Shown: positions 43,035-51,454 of the stretch, piece by piece
Layout of the letters: each line of letters opens with the position of its first letter
How positions within the stretch are numbered: the first letter of the stretch is position 1
DNA from: Desulfolucanica intricata
GTDB taxonomy: Bacteria; Bacillota; Desulfotomaculia; Desulfotomaculales; Desulfofarciminaceae
Reading direction: 5' to 3'
NCBI RefSeq assembly: GCF_001592105.1
Contig: NZ_BCWE01000021.1
Coordinates: 1-56,831 of the forward strand
Length of the DNA: 56,831 nt
Notes under the pieces: generated by a model
The model's input: the letters and a program-made list of their open reading frames with translations, nothing else
Databases searched by the model: none
What the model was told of the DNA's origin: nothing
Made by a program: the position numbers and the translations under genes

Positions 43035-43075
43035 AAAAAGAAGAAGTATGACTACTTCTTCTTTTTCTATTAGTC
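43034..43075 (+). terminator. Intrinsic terminator
   Basis: AAAAGAAGAAGTA/TACTTCTTCTTTT stem overlaps the end of dacF and runs into a T-rich tail. Confidence 0.75.
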
Positions 43076-43142
43076 CCGGTAATATAGTGAATATTATAAG
43101 GAAACGATAGGAGAATAAAAGTTTAATTTAACAACCGGTTAA

Positions 43143-43412
43143 TTATTTAGAATACCTCGGCTGCACAATTAACTTGATAGCAGTCCTTTCTTCTCCGTTA
43201 ATTTCAATAACAGAAAAAGCAGGAATACAAACTAGATCAACTCCACTGGGTGCAACAAACCCTCTGGCAATTGCTACAGCTTTTATAGATTGATTTAGCG
43301 CCCCTGCACCGATTGCCTGGATTTCGGCAGCTCCCCGTTCTCTAATTACTGCGGCCAGGGCTCCAGCAACAGAGTTTGGACTGGATTTTGCTGAAACTTT
43401 TAACGTTTCCAT
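43143..43412 (-). CDS. spoVS: Stage V sporulation protein S
   Basis: This 89-residue Alba-like nucleic-acid-binding protein influences septation and sporulation timing. It is nearly colinear with known SpoVS: LKVSAKSSPNSVAGALAAV, EIQAIGAGALNQSIKAVAIA and GFVAPSGVDLVCIPAF. AAGGAGG precedes the ATG. It is transcribed leftward, convergent with dacF. Confidence 0.96.
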   Translation of the reverse strand: METLKVSAKSSPNSVAGALAAVIRERGAAEIQAIGAGALNQSIKAVAIARGFVAPSGVDLVCIPAFSVIEINGEERTAIKLIVQPRYSK

Positions 43413-43666
43413 GGATGAATTTTAACCTCCTTCTTCTGTAAAAATTCTTTGCTGCTTCTGGATATTATATTTGTATAAAATTATATTCGCTAAAACTTAT
43501 AAAATGCCTTTTTTGTGATAGTATGAATTTTAAATTTTTTTAAGTTTCAAAATATATAGGTTGTTTAAATTTTTAATCAGAATGCTTATTATAAATTACT
43601 TGACTTTATTTTTTAAACAATATATAATTACCTTTGCAAAACAACTGTTATTCTTTAAGAGTATAC

Positions 43667-43741
43667 GGGCGGGTAGTTCAGTGGGAGAACGCTTGCTTGA
43701 CACGCAAGAGGTCGGAAGTTCAATTCTTCTCCCGCCCACCA
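43667..43741 (+). tRNA. tRNA-Val(GAC)
   Basis: This 75-base gene has an encoded CCA. The acceptor stem is GGGCGGG/CCCGCCC. The anticodon stem is CTTGC/GCAAG with loop TTGACAC, giving anticodon GAC (valine). The T-loop is GTTCAATTC. Phage integrase and phage genes follow directly, so its 3' end is the probable attachment site of the second element. Confidence 0.95.
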
Positions 43742-43760
43742 AACCTAGATATATCAAGGG

Positions 43761-43797
43761 TTCAGAGGTAATTTAACCTCTGGACTCTTTTATTTTT
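43761..43797 (+). terminator. Terminator of tRNA-Val
   Basis: TTCAGAGGT/ACCTCTGGA stem followed by CTCTTTTATTTTTA, 20 bases after the tRNA. Confidence 0.75.
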
Positions 43798-43925
43798 ACC
43801 CCTTATTGTTAGAAATTTTAAATTTTAGATTTCTTGTATATTAAGGGGTAGGGGAAATGGTATTTCATTTTTACACTTTGCTATGAAATTAAGTTGTCAA
43901 ACCGAATTTCAAAGGAGTGTATAAA

Positions 43926-44831
43926 ATGACCAACGAAAAAATGATAAAAATGTTTTTAATCTATCAAGAAAGCAGAAACCTTTCCCAACAAACAATTGAA
44001 TGGTATAAATCTATTACCGCTAAATTTCTTGATTATTGTAATGAAAATGATATTGAAATTGAATCAATGAAAACACCTGAAGCCCGGCAATGGGTAAACT
44101 GGCTTCAAAAAGATTCAGATAATAATTACAAGGGGAATTCTATTAACTGTCATATTAGAGCAATTAAAACTATGTTTAATTACTTTATGGAAGATGAATA
44201 CCTTGAAAAAAACCCTTTTGCCAAGGTTAAGCAAATTAAAGTTGACAAGGTTATCATTGATACATTTGAGCCGGAAGAAATTAAAAAAATGCTTAATCAT
44301 TTAAAGAAAAATACATTCTATGATTTACGAGATAATTTAATGATTAGAATATTATATGATTGTGGTTTAAGGGTTTCAGAGTTAATTAATCTCAAAATTA
44401 TTGACATTGACATAGAAAAAAATATAATTAAGGTCTTTGGTAAAGGTCACAAGGAACGATATGTCCCGTTTGGACGTTCTGTCAAACGAGAATTAGTAAA
44501 ATATCTATCTAAAAGAAACAAAACAGTACCAGAGGATTTAGACGAAGGATATTTACTTTGTACTAATCAAGGTACAGCATTAAACAGACGGAATGTTCTA
44601 AGAAAAATAAGAATAGTTGGTCATAAAGCAGGAATTGAGGGTAAACGTCTGTCACCTCATACATTTCGCCACTCATTTGCCAAACAGTATTTAATGTCAG
44701 GGGGAGATCTCTTCTCCCTTCAAAGCATAATGGGGCATAATAATCTTTCTACTACCAGACGCTATATTCACCTTCTCACCGAGGACATCCAGAAGAAACA
44801 CCGGCAATTCAGTCCCTTGGACAATCTATAG
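43926..44831 (+). CDS. Prophage tyrosine recombinase (integrase)
   Basis: This 301-residue XerC/D-like recombinase has an N-terminal SAM-like domain (residues 1-90). The catalytic residues are in YDCGLRVSELINLK, the KGHKERYVPF lysine, SPHTFRHSFAKQYL, IMGHNNLST and the tyrosine of TRRYIHLL. The ATG at 43926 is preferred: AAAGGAG ends eight bases before it, and an in-frame GTG at 43917 overlaps that site. ATTAAGTTGTCA at 43888 lies just upstream. The C-terminus HRQFSPLDNL is shared with the first element's integrase. Confidence 0.94.
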   Translation: MTNEKMIKMFLIYQESRNLSQQTIEWYKSITAKFLDYCNENDIEIESMKTPEARQWVNWLQKDSDNNYKGNSINCHIRAIKTMFNYFMEDEYLEKNPFAKVKQIKVDKVIIDTFEPEEIKKMLNHLKKNTFYDLRDNLMIRILYDCGLRVSELINLKIIDIDIEKNIIKVFGKGHKERYVPFGRSVKRELVKYLSKRNKTVPEDLDEGYLLCTNQGTALNRRNVLRKIRIVGHKAGIEGKRLSPHTFRHSFAKQYLMSGGDLFSLQSIMGHNNLSTTRRYIHLLTEDIQKKHRQFSPLDNL

Positions 44832-44843
44832 GGGGTGAATAGA

Positions 44844-45062
44844 ATGAATCAGATTTATGGATACGGTAAAACCATCTTATGCAAACAGCCGGTAATTGGT
44901 AAATGGTATGATTCTATAGAATGTATAGTTTGCCGCAACAATAAAGTTCTCACAACCGGAATTAGCGAATCAGAAATTAATACCATTGTTTCATCTAAAG
45001 AATTTTGCATAAATTGTCCATGTAACCAGGGTAATGTTTCGATTTATTGGGAAATGGCATAA
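44844..45062 (+). CDS. Small cysteine-rich protein next to the integrase
   Basis: This 72-residue protein has seven cysteines: a single one (TILCKQP), a CxxC (IECIVCRNN) and a CxxCxC pair (FCINCPCNQ). It is probably a small zinc-binding fold. The ATG at 44844 is chosen because GGGGGTGA precedes it. It lies 12 bases after the integrase, in the same transcription unit, and a hairpin terminator follows. Its position suits a directionality factor, but the sequence has no HTH. Function unknown. Confidence 0.65.
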   Translation: MNQIYGYGKTILCKQPVIGKWYDSIECIVCRNNKVLTTGISESEINTIVSSKEFCINCPCNQGNVSIYWEMA

Positions 45063-45068
45063 AAAATT

Positions 45069-45100
45069 TTAAGGAGTGCTTATCTGCACTCCTTTTTTTA
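45069..45100. terminator. Bidirectional intrinsic terminator
   Basis: AAGGAGTGC/GCACTCCTT stem followed by TTTTT, and preceded by an A-run, between convergent genes. Confidence 0.85.
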
Positions 45101-46219
45101 CTAAAATAAACTCCTTAATTTGATATTTTCTTTTTTCACTATTTCACCAGTATCAATATCCTCTGCAATTAGCGTAATATAATAAACTGAATCATTACAT
45201 TTAATAGAACATTCTGTATCGCTAATGATCGTCAACGTTGCAACACTACTACTATTCCCTTGATAATCAATTGAAAAACTAAATTTAGCGTTTGGGTCAG
45301 GTATGCCGTTAATCAACTTACTGGCAGTATAGGTTTGAGTAGTATTTATGATAATATCATTGGCACCAGTAATTATATATGTAATTTCTAAACTTTGAAT
45401 TTCTATATTTAATTCACCTGTAATATTCGTACCTTCTAATGTGGCATAAATTGTTATGTTTTCATCTTCTGCACTAACAGTTAAATTTCCATTTTGATCT
45501 ATAGTAGAATTGGCTCCGTCACTAACTGACCAAGTTACATTAAGATAATTATGTTCGTTTCCGTTACTATCATAAACTTTGGCAGTATAGGAATATGTAT
45601 TATCTGGTTCCAATTCGGTTTCACCTGTAATTGTAATATACCAGGGAGTATAATTTATATCTCCTGCTTCAGTGCAAACAAATTCAGTATCAGTAGAACT
45701 CGAAGTAAAAGTACAATGTAAATTTATTAGTCCAGGTTGTGTTAAATCTATTCCTTCAACGGTATATAATCTGCCCCACTTAACAAAAGTATCATTTATT
45801 TTAATTTGCGAAGTTATATCATTATTTTGCATGGTTAAAATAATTTTATTTTCAGGTAAAGATATAAATTTGTCGGTTGTAACTCCGATGGCTGAACCAT
45901 AAGCAATTACTGGAATACAAACAGGTTCATTATTAATTTTAAATCCTATATTGTGATTACAAGCCCTAATAACTCCTTTATATTTATCATACCTTTTACC
46001 GTTAACATCTGAAATTACAAGCCAATATAAACCATTATATTCTATTCTGTCACCTTGTTTTATTTCAGTTAATGTTGATATGTATTTGTCATTATTATTT
46101 TCTTTTATGGTAGTATTTGTTATTAATGCCTTTGTAGGAATATTATTAATTAAAATATCCCTGCCAGCATTAGCAAGGATAAAATTAAAATCATTTTCAT
46201 TAATTTTAAATAAGTTCAA
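45101..46219 (-). CDS. Phage structural protein with BIG2-type Ig domains
   Basis: This 372-residue protein has an N-terminal portion (residues 1-165) like a head-closure/head-tail connector: an oxidised-surface beta barrel with GRDILINNIPTKALITNT and IKQGDRIEYNGLYWLVISDV. Two Ig-like domains of the BIG2 type follow (YTAKVYDSNGNEHNYLNVTWSVSDG; TYIITGANDIIINTTQTYTA). Decorations of this kind are usual on head or tail proteins of Firmicutes phages. It is the last gene of the leftward structural run. Confidence 0.75.
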   Translation of the reverse strand: MNLFKINENDFNFILANAGRDILINNIPTKALITNTTIKENNNDKYISTLTEIKQGDRIEYNGLYWLVISDVNGKRYDKYKGVIRACNHNIGFKINNEPVCIPVIAYGSAIGVTTDKFISLPENKIILTMQNNDITSQIKINDTFVKWGRLYTVEGIDLTQPGLINLHCTFTSSSTDTEFVCTEAGDINYTPWYITITGETELEPDNTYSYTAKVYDSNGNEHNYLNVTWSVSDGANSTIDQNGNLTVSAEDENITIYATLEGTNITGELNIEIQSLEITYIITGANDIIINTTQTYTASKLINGIPDPNAKFSFSIDYQGNSSSVATLTIISDTECSIKCNDSVYYITLIAEDIDTGEIVKKENIKLRSLF

Positions 46220-46257
46220 TTATGTCCCTCCCTTCTAGTGCTTAAATTTAAGCAGTC

Positions 46258-46605
46258 CTAATTACTAAACATATAAAAGAAACTTGCCCCATCCTGATAT
46301 GCTAAATCATCATTAGGAATTTCTCTTATTTTCCGCTCTAACTGGTCAATTCTACTTTGCAAATTCTCATGAAACTGCGAAATTGTAATATCATCCTGTT
46401 TATAGTTTTTCATTAATTCCGGCTGGTTGGCTATAGATTCTAAAATAGATAATGCTGCCTTTAAGATATTTCTTTTGTTGGTGTTTGATTGAGGATTATA
46501 TTCTATATTGCTTGTTAAATCTGATTCTTGCAGGTAAATATCTAACTCATCTGTGGTTAGAGAAATTCCTTTTATTTCAAGTTGTAGACGTTCCAGGTTT
46601 GTCAA
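46258..46605 (-). CDS. Probable head-tail connector protein
   Basis: This 115-residue helical protein (NLERLQLEIKGISLTTDELDIYL, NILKAALSILESIANQPELM) resembles the small gp15/gp6-type connector adaptors that sit between the portal and the tail genes. The TTG at 46605 is chosen because AAGGAGGTG lies six bases upstream. The stop is 38 bases before the BIG2 protein, so they form one unit. Family assignment rests on size, context and the helical pattern. Confidence 0.55.
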   Translation of the reverse strand: MTNLERLQLEIKGISLTTDELDIYLQESDLTSNIEYNPQSNTNKRNILKAALSILESIANQPELMKNYKQDDITISQFHENLQSRIDQLERKIREIPNDDLAYQDGASFFYMFSN

Positions 46606-47819
46606 GGGTGACACCTCCTTACTATTTAAATCAAAAAATTTAAGTTTTAAGCCATTAAATTTTCACTAAGGAACAAACACTTTACCCAAAACTTTAGTCC
46701 TCTAATTTGCCCTTAAAATCGTCTTAAAATGAATACTAAAATGTACATAAACCCTTATAAATCAATAGTTTCTAAGCAATTTAATATACCTAAATAAACA
46801 AAAATACCCACAACACCTTATATTTCAAGGGTTTGTGAGAGTTTTATTAGAGACAGTATTAAATTGGGTATACCCCTATATTTTGCATACAAGATAATCT
46901 TACAAATTGTGTTGATTATCCCATAAATCCTTTCTAAATCTTCTTGTGTTTTATTTAGAGTAAAATTATTTGACTCTAAACTTCACTTTCCCATTAAGAT
47001 TATCTTTATAAGATAGAATATTTGTACTAATTTGCCAAAGGAAAATTATTTTCGTTTGCCATTGATTATTTCCACCATGTTGTATCCCATTTAAAAAAAC
47101 TTCAAACGTGTAAAATTAGGTATGCCTAAACCACCTAAAAAACTTTTGGGGTATCGGCATATATCCCTATGCAATCAATTTAGATGGATGCTCCAAAACC
47201 CTTATATATCAAGCATTTCAGGACTATAAAAAACTGAATAGCAATAAACCCTTATTTATCAATGATTTGTAGCATATCAACAGTAATTTAAACCATTTTA
47301 AAGGCCAAATAAGCGGCTATAATTTGATTTAGGTACAAATACCTTACCGTCAAATTTGACGGGAAAATAGGGTAAAATTTAAGCCATATTGCACAAAAAT
47401 AGAGCAATTAAGTTGTCACTAAGCATAATGAAAACTGCTAAACCCTTGATATACAAGGGATTTTGCTATTTTATACTTATAAAAAGCGACAACTTAATAT
47501 TTGATTAAGAGGTCATTCATTACATAATGTTAATATTATGTAAGGAGTAGAGAAGGGGGATTAAAACCATATATTTATTGATTTTAGAGTGCTTTTCCTA
47601 TTCCCCTGACAATTAATAATGTGAGGTAAATTTTAATTCCGACTAATTTACTGGGAATTAAATAAGTAAAAGCAAATTTGTGATACCCTTAATCCCGAGT
47701 AGTTTACTAGAGATTAGGTAACAGGCGCGAAATTGTTGAACTAGTATTCTATAAAATAACTATAAATAATGCTTATACAAACAATAAATAAATATTATCA
47801 ATAAAAAAACTTAACCAAC
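46606..47819. other. 1.2-kb AT-rich non-coding region with dispersed repeats
   Basis: No ORF with a ribosome-binding site was found on either strand. The region interrupts the run of structural genes between portal and connector. It contains five AAACCCTT-[G/A]-TATA-CAA-type repeats and two ATTAAGTTGTC sites, one in each orientation. It is a candidate regulatory, integration or replication region. Confidence 0.6.
46749..47459. repeat. AAACCCTT-N-ATATCAA repeat family
   Basis: Copies at 46749-46765, 46815-46833 (inverted), 47196-47213, 47246-47262 and 47440-47459. The fullest form is the near-palindrome AAACCCTTGATATACAAGGG. Related sequences flank tRNA-Val at 43744-43762 and 43833-43849. Confidence 0.65.
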
Positions 47820-49142
47820 TTAACTATCTTTAACCCTCTCATTTTCCTTACCCACACCTTCATTACCTAATCTTTCCAACTCATTTCCAACATCATAAAC
47901 CATAGGACAATTCTCAATTGCTGTCTGCAAACTCATTACACCAATTTCCTTCAATGTCCTAATATTATCAATAATATCACTTTCATTTAATGGCCTAGCA
48001 TACTGGAATACCACATCTAAATTATCCAAATCTAATTCTATTCCCTGTAATCTTAACAACTTCTCAATCCTTTCAAACCTTTGCTCAAATCCTTCTCTAA
48101 TGTATCTCTCATTTAATCCGGCTTTAATATCAGCCAAACTAAACAATAACTTTATACTAACCTCACTCAAATTGCTAATATCTGTATTATTCATACTCAC
48201 AGCAGGAGTATTACTTATATCAAGTAACGCTTGCTTTAAAACCTTCCAAACACTCTCAAAACTCTCAAAGTCCAATTGACCATGGGCAAACTTCATATCT
48301 GATCCATCGTCCAAATTTAAACCAATACCAACTAGATTAGTAGGAATTTCACCTTGATTATTTTTAATATTTAATTTCTGTCCAATCACTACAGGAATAG
48401 GATTAAGAAACTTATAAATGCTATCAGTATATTTACTCAACAAATCTTCCATGTTGTCAATAATATTAACAAAATCCTCTAAATCACTTCGACCATCTGT
48501 ATTATCTAATTCATTTAGATTCTTATATACAACTGGTAATCCACTAACATTATTAAATTCCCCTAATAAATTCAAATCTCCTCCGGCATCTGTCCATTTC
48601 TGGACTGTATCCTCAGTAAATATATTATAATAACTGACGTTATAATCAGTTGTATATTGTTCAATAAATGCTATCATTTCTCCCTGTTCATTATAGATAG
48701 GGTAAGAATCTTCTGGATTAATAATTTTGCTCTTGATCTTTCCGTCTTTGTCAATAAACAAGTATTCATATACAGCCCCATACTTGACCATCTTATCCAT
48801 AATATCTAAATCAGTTCTATTGAATTTACCTTGCTTATAAATCTGCTTCATTATCTTAACATCTGATTCTTCACCAGTAATAGTCACAGGATTCTTTAAT
48901 AAATAACTTGTACTAAAATTTAAAACTGTCTTAGCATATTGTAATACAATCCTCCTGGGTTCAAACGTCTTACCGTTCCACATTTCAGCAGGTCTATTTA
49001 AAATTGCGTGACTTCCGCTTAAATACTCTTTTATATCAATAATCTTATTGATTCTATTTTGGTGGTAATAACTATTACATTCAGATACAAACCAATCCGC
49101 TTTACCATCATGGACTATATTAATATATTCTTGTAGATTCAA
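47820..49142 (-). CDS. Phage portal protein (SPP1 gp6-like)
   Basis: This 440-residue protein forms the dodecameric portal through which DNA is packaged. The family pattern is clear: YYHQNRINKIIDIKEYLSGS, IVLQYAKTVLNFSTSYLLKNPV, YGAVYEYLFIDKDG and the crown-proximal AVSMNNTDISNLSEVSIKLLF. It lies directly downstream of TerL, as usual. The Lys/Glu-rich C-terminus ends NERVKDS. AAGGGGTGATTTAAC precedes the start. Confidence 0.92.
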   Translation of the reverse strand: MNLQEYINIVHDGKADWFVSECNSYYHQNRINKIIDIKEYLSGSHAILNRPAEMWNGKTFEPRRIVLQYAKTVLNFSTSYLLKNPVTITGEESDVKIMKQIYKQGKFNRTDLDIMDKMVKYGAVYEYLFIDKDGKIKSKIINPEDSYPIYNEQGEMIAFIEQYTTDYNVSYYNIFTEDTVQKWTDAGGDLNLLGEFNNVSGLPVVYKNLNELDNTDGRSDLEDFVNIIDNMEDLLSKYTDSIYKFLNPIPVVIGQKLNIKNNQGEIPTNLVGIGLNLDDGSDMKFAHGQLDFESFESVWKVLKQALLDISNTPAVSMNNTDISNLSEVSIKLLFSLADIKAGLNERYIREGFEQRFERIEKLLRLQGIELDLDNLDVVFQYARPLNESDIIDNIRTLKEIGVMSLQTAIENCPMVYDVGNELERLGNEGVGKENERVKDS

Positions 49143-49174
49143 TGTTAAATCACCCCTTATCTAAAATTGACAAC

Positions 49175-49204
49175 TTGACAAATGATTAAGTTGTCAGTTA
49201 TAAT
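49175..49204 (+). promoter_or_regulatory. Consensus sigma-A promoter facing the terminase gene
   Basis: TTGACA (49175-49180), an 18-bp spacer and TATAAT (49199-49204), on the plus strand. It points against the terL coding direction. The repeat ATTAAGTTGTCA (49185-49196) fills the spacer, so any transcription is probably repressible. Confidence 0.5.
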
Positions 49205-49227
49205 ATAATGTTCCACGTAGAACAATT

Positions 49228-50808
49228 CTAAATATACCATTTACCACATTTCATTCCTTGTATTGCTAATGCAGAAGCAATAACTAAATCATCGTGAAAA
49301 CCTTCACCACGAATATTACCTGTTTTACCGTTTTCATAACTAGTAAAGATTTTCATTTCCTCTAATGTCTCCATATCATTCAGCAAAATCATACCTAATT
49401 CAAATTGCTCCTTGAAATCCGATATGAGTTTTGGTTTCGTAACACTGGTAGTAACCCAACCAACTTTTAGACGTTTTCTACCTTTCTGGTCAAATTGTTT
49501 CATCTTATACATATTCAGATATTGCATCTCAGCCCTTAACTTCTCTATTACTGATTGTCCAAAGGAATTTTTCTCAACAACTAAAAAAGCATAATTGAAA
49601 TACATTCCTAAATCATAGACAATCTGACTAAATCTATATACAGCAATTCGATTATCATAGAATGTCGCCACCTGCTCACCTTGGCTATCAAAAACACTAC
49701 AAGCAGAATAATCTCCACCATTACCACTTGAAGTATCAACGCCGACAAAATATCGCTCGTTAGATTTAACATTCTTATAAATAAAAAATCCCTTGTTCAA
49801 ATAAGAATCAAGGGATAAAGGTAATTCTTTTATTATATCAGTCCGGGGTAGGGGAGAGAGAATATAATTTAATCTCTCTGATATTTTATGAGTGTCAAAT
49901 ACTGATCTTGAAGTGGCCTTAAAGGATTCTTCTGGACAAGAGGGATACTCCTGCTGGAAGTCCTCAATGGCAATATCTTCTAATTTCCATCTTCTCCACA
50001 TTAATAATTTAAAACTAATTCCTTTTTCTCTTAATGGTAACTCATCTCTCTCTAAATGTTCTGGTTGCATCCTATGTCCTTTATTAGTTGCTCTAAACCA
50101 TTTCTCTGCTAATTCAATTTCATGTTTAAATTGTTTAGACGTAGAAGAACTAAACCAAGGGAAGAAGAAACTTTTATATTTTGAATTTCCTTTGTATGCA
50201 GACATAAATAACTTCTGGTAAAAATTGTAACCATTCGAGGTGGTTTCAATAACTATTTTTGAATCATTATTCTTGGCTAATGCCTGCTCCAAACTAACTA
50301 GAGTATCCTTTTGTTGTTCATCATTATAGAACGCAAATTCAGAAAGTAAGACATATTGTAATGTCATACCTCTACCAAGTGATTTAACGCCAGCAGTTTT
50401 AACAATTATTCGAGAATTATTCTCTAACAATAATTCCATTCTATTATTCCGGCGTTCCGCTGGTTTATATTTATCCGGTATAGAAGCATACATTTGCTTC
50501 AATCTCTCAAATATACTTTGTGTACTCTCGACATTATACGAAACAATTAAACATTGCGTATTTGGCCTAGTGCAAGCCAGCCAAAGGCAATATCCTAAAG
50601 AAAAAGTTGTAAAGCCCAATTGTCTTGATTTGCTTATAATATTAAACTTGTCCATATTCCGGTAAAAGTAATCCTGCTGCTCATTCAGCACAAAAGGAAT
50701 TTCTTTGCCCTCATTGTCAACGATCTTCACAAAATTCTTTGCCCATAATTTAAAATCAGCATTAATTATCTTTAATTTCTCTGCTGTAGTTCTCGCTGTC
50801 CTTGCCAT
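49228..50808 (-). CDS. Phage terminase large subunit
   Basis: This 526-residue packaging motor and nuclease has a Walker A-like motif SKSRQLGFTT (residues 59-68), Walker B LQYVLLSEF (E157 catalytic) and ETTSNG coupling motif at 189-194. The RNase H-like nuclease domain has D358 (FVGVDTSSGNGGD), the VVEKNSFG glutamate and a final HDDLVIASALA aspartate pair. It cuts concatemeric DNA at the portal. It stands between TerS and portal in the usual order. Confidence 0.96.
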   Translation of the reverse strand: MARTARTTAEKLKIINADFKLWAKNFVKIVDNEGKEIPFVLNEQQDYFYRNMDKFNIISKSRQLGFTTFSLGYCLWLACTRPNTQCLIVSYNVESTQSIFERLKQMYASIPDKYKPAERRNNRMELLLENNSRIIVKTAGVKSLGRGMTLQYVLLSEFAFYNDEQQKDTLVSLEQALAKNNDSKIVIETTSNGYNFYQKLFMSAYKGNSKYKSFFFPWFSSSTSKQFKHEIELAEKWFRATNKGHRMQPEHLERDELPLREKGISFKLLMWRRWKLEDIAIEDFQQEYPSCPEESFKATSRSVFDTHKISERLNYILSPLPRTDIIKELPLSLDSYLNKGFFIYKNVKSNERYFVGVDTSSGNGGDYSACSVFDSQGEQVATFYDNRIAVYRFSQIVYDLGMYFNYAFLVVEKNSFGQSVIEKLRAEMQYLNMYKMKQFDQKGRKRLKVGWVTTSVTKPKLISDFKEQFELGMILLNDMETLEEMKIFTSYENGKTGNIRGEGFHDDLVIASALAIQGMKCGKWYI

Positions 50809-50818
50809 TCTGCATCAC

Positions 50819-51217
50819 CTACAATTCAAGTCCATCGTCATCTAATTCTTCTTTTTCTCTCCGTTTATTTTTCTTAATATTGGCCTGAATCTCTTTTTGC
50901 AGTTTCAATAAAGTATCAATTGCTTTACTATCACCAGTTTTGGCTTTTTCAGACACAACATTATAAATATCAAGTAAATCATTAGCAGTTTTACTATTCA
51001 AATAAATATTAACCAAATGTTTATATTCATCTGTTTTCTCCCAATCATAAAAATATTGAGGATTTTTAATACCCCAAAACTTACAAATTTCTTCGATTGT
51101 TTTTTGTTTCATTTTCACGCCACCATAGGGTATATCAAATTTCCACCTAAAGTATTTTCTGCACTTCTCGTTTACTTTCATCATCTCTGCTTCTAATTCG
51201 TTTCTATGGTATGCCAA
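50819..51217 (-). CDS. Terminase small subunit-like protein
   Basis: This 132-residue protein immediately precedes TerL. It has an N-terminal helical segment followed by an HTH-like EEICKFWGIKNPQYFYDW and a helical oligomerisation region (NDLLDIYNVVSEKAKTGDSKAIDTLLKL), the layout of phBC6A51/HTH-type TerS proteins. The TTG at 51217 is chosen because GGGGG lies eight bases upstream; a longer frame would overlap the previous gene. It ends in an acidic EELDDDGLEL tail. It presumably recognises the pac/cos site. Confidence 0.78.
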   Translation of the reverse strand: MAYHRNELEAEMMKVNEKCRKYFRWKFDIPYGGVKMKQKTIEEICKFWGIKNPQYFYDWEKTDEYKHLVNIYLNSKTANDLLDIYNVVSEKAKTGDSKAIDTLLKLQKEIQANIKKNKRREKEELDDDGLEL

Positions 51218-51218
51218 A

Positions 51219-51398
51219 TTATTTACCCCCTTTAAGTGAAGTAATAATACTTTCATTTTGTTCATTAATCAGTTCCCTTGAACCATTAATATGTTCTTGT
51301 ATTTTATTAATCAAATTTATAATTTTATCTGTTTGCTCATTTACCTTATTCTCAAATTCATTAATTTTATCTAAAAATTCATTTGTAGTTTCTTTCAT
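51219..51398 (-). CDS. Small coiled-coil protein
   Basis: This 59-residue protein is nearly all heptad repeat (FLDKINEFENKVNEQTDKIINL, INKIQEHINGSRELINEQNE). The ATG at 51398 is chosen because AAGGAG lies nine bases upstream; an in-frame GTG at 51407 overlaps that site. It ends one base before the TTG of the TerS gene, so the two are translationally coupled. No family recognised; a packaging or connector accessory is plausible from its position. Confidence 0.6.
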   Translation of the reverse strand: MKETTNEFLDKINEFENKVNEQTDKIINLINKIQEHINGSRELINEQNESIITSLKGGK

Positions 51399-51421
51399 TA
51401 GAATCACTCCTTTTTAAAATG

Positions 51422-51452
51422 TAAAAAGGGGTTCCAAAGTTGGGAACCCATC
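51422..51452 (-). terminator. Intrinsic terminator after the primase gene
   Basis: GGGTTCC/GGAACCC stem followed in the leftward direction by CTTTTTAC. Confidence 0.75.
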
Positions 51453-51454
51453 TC

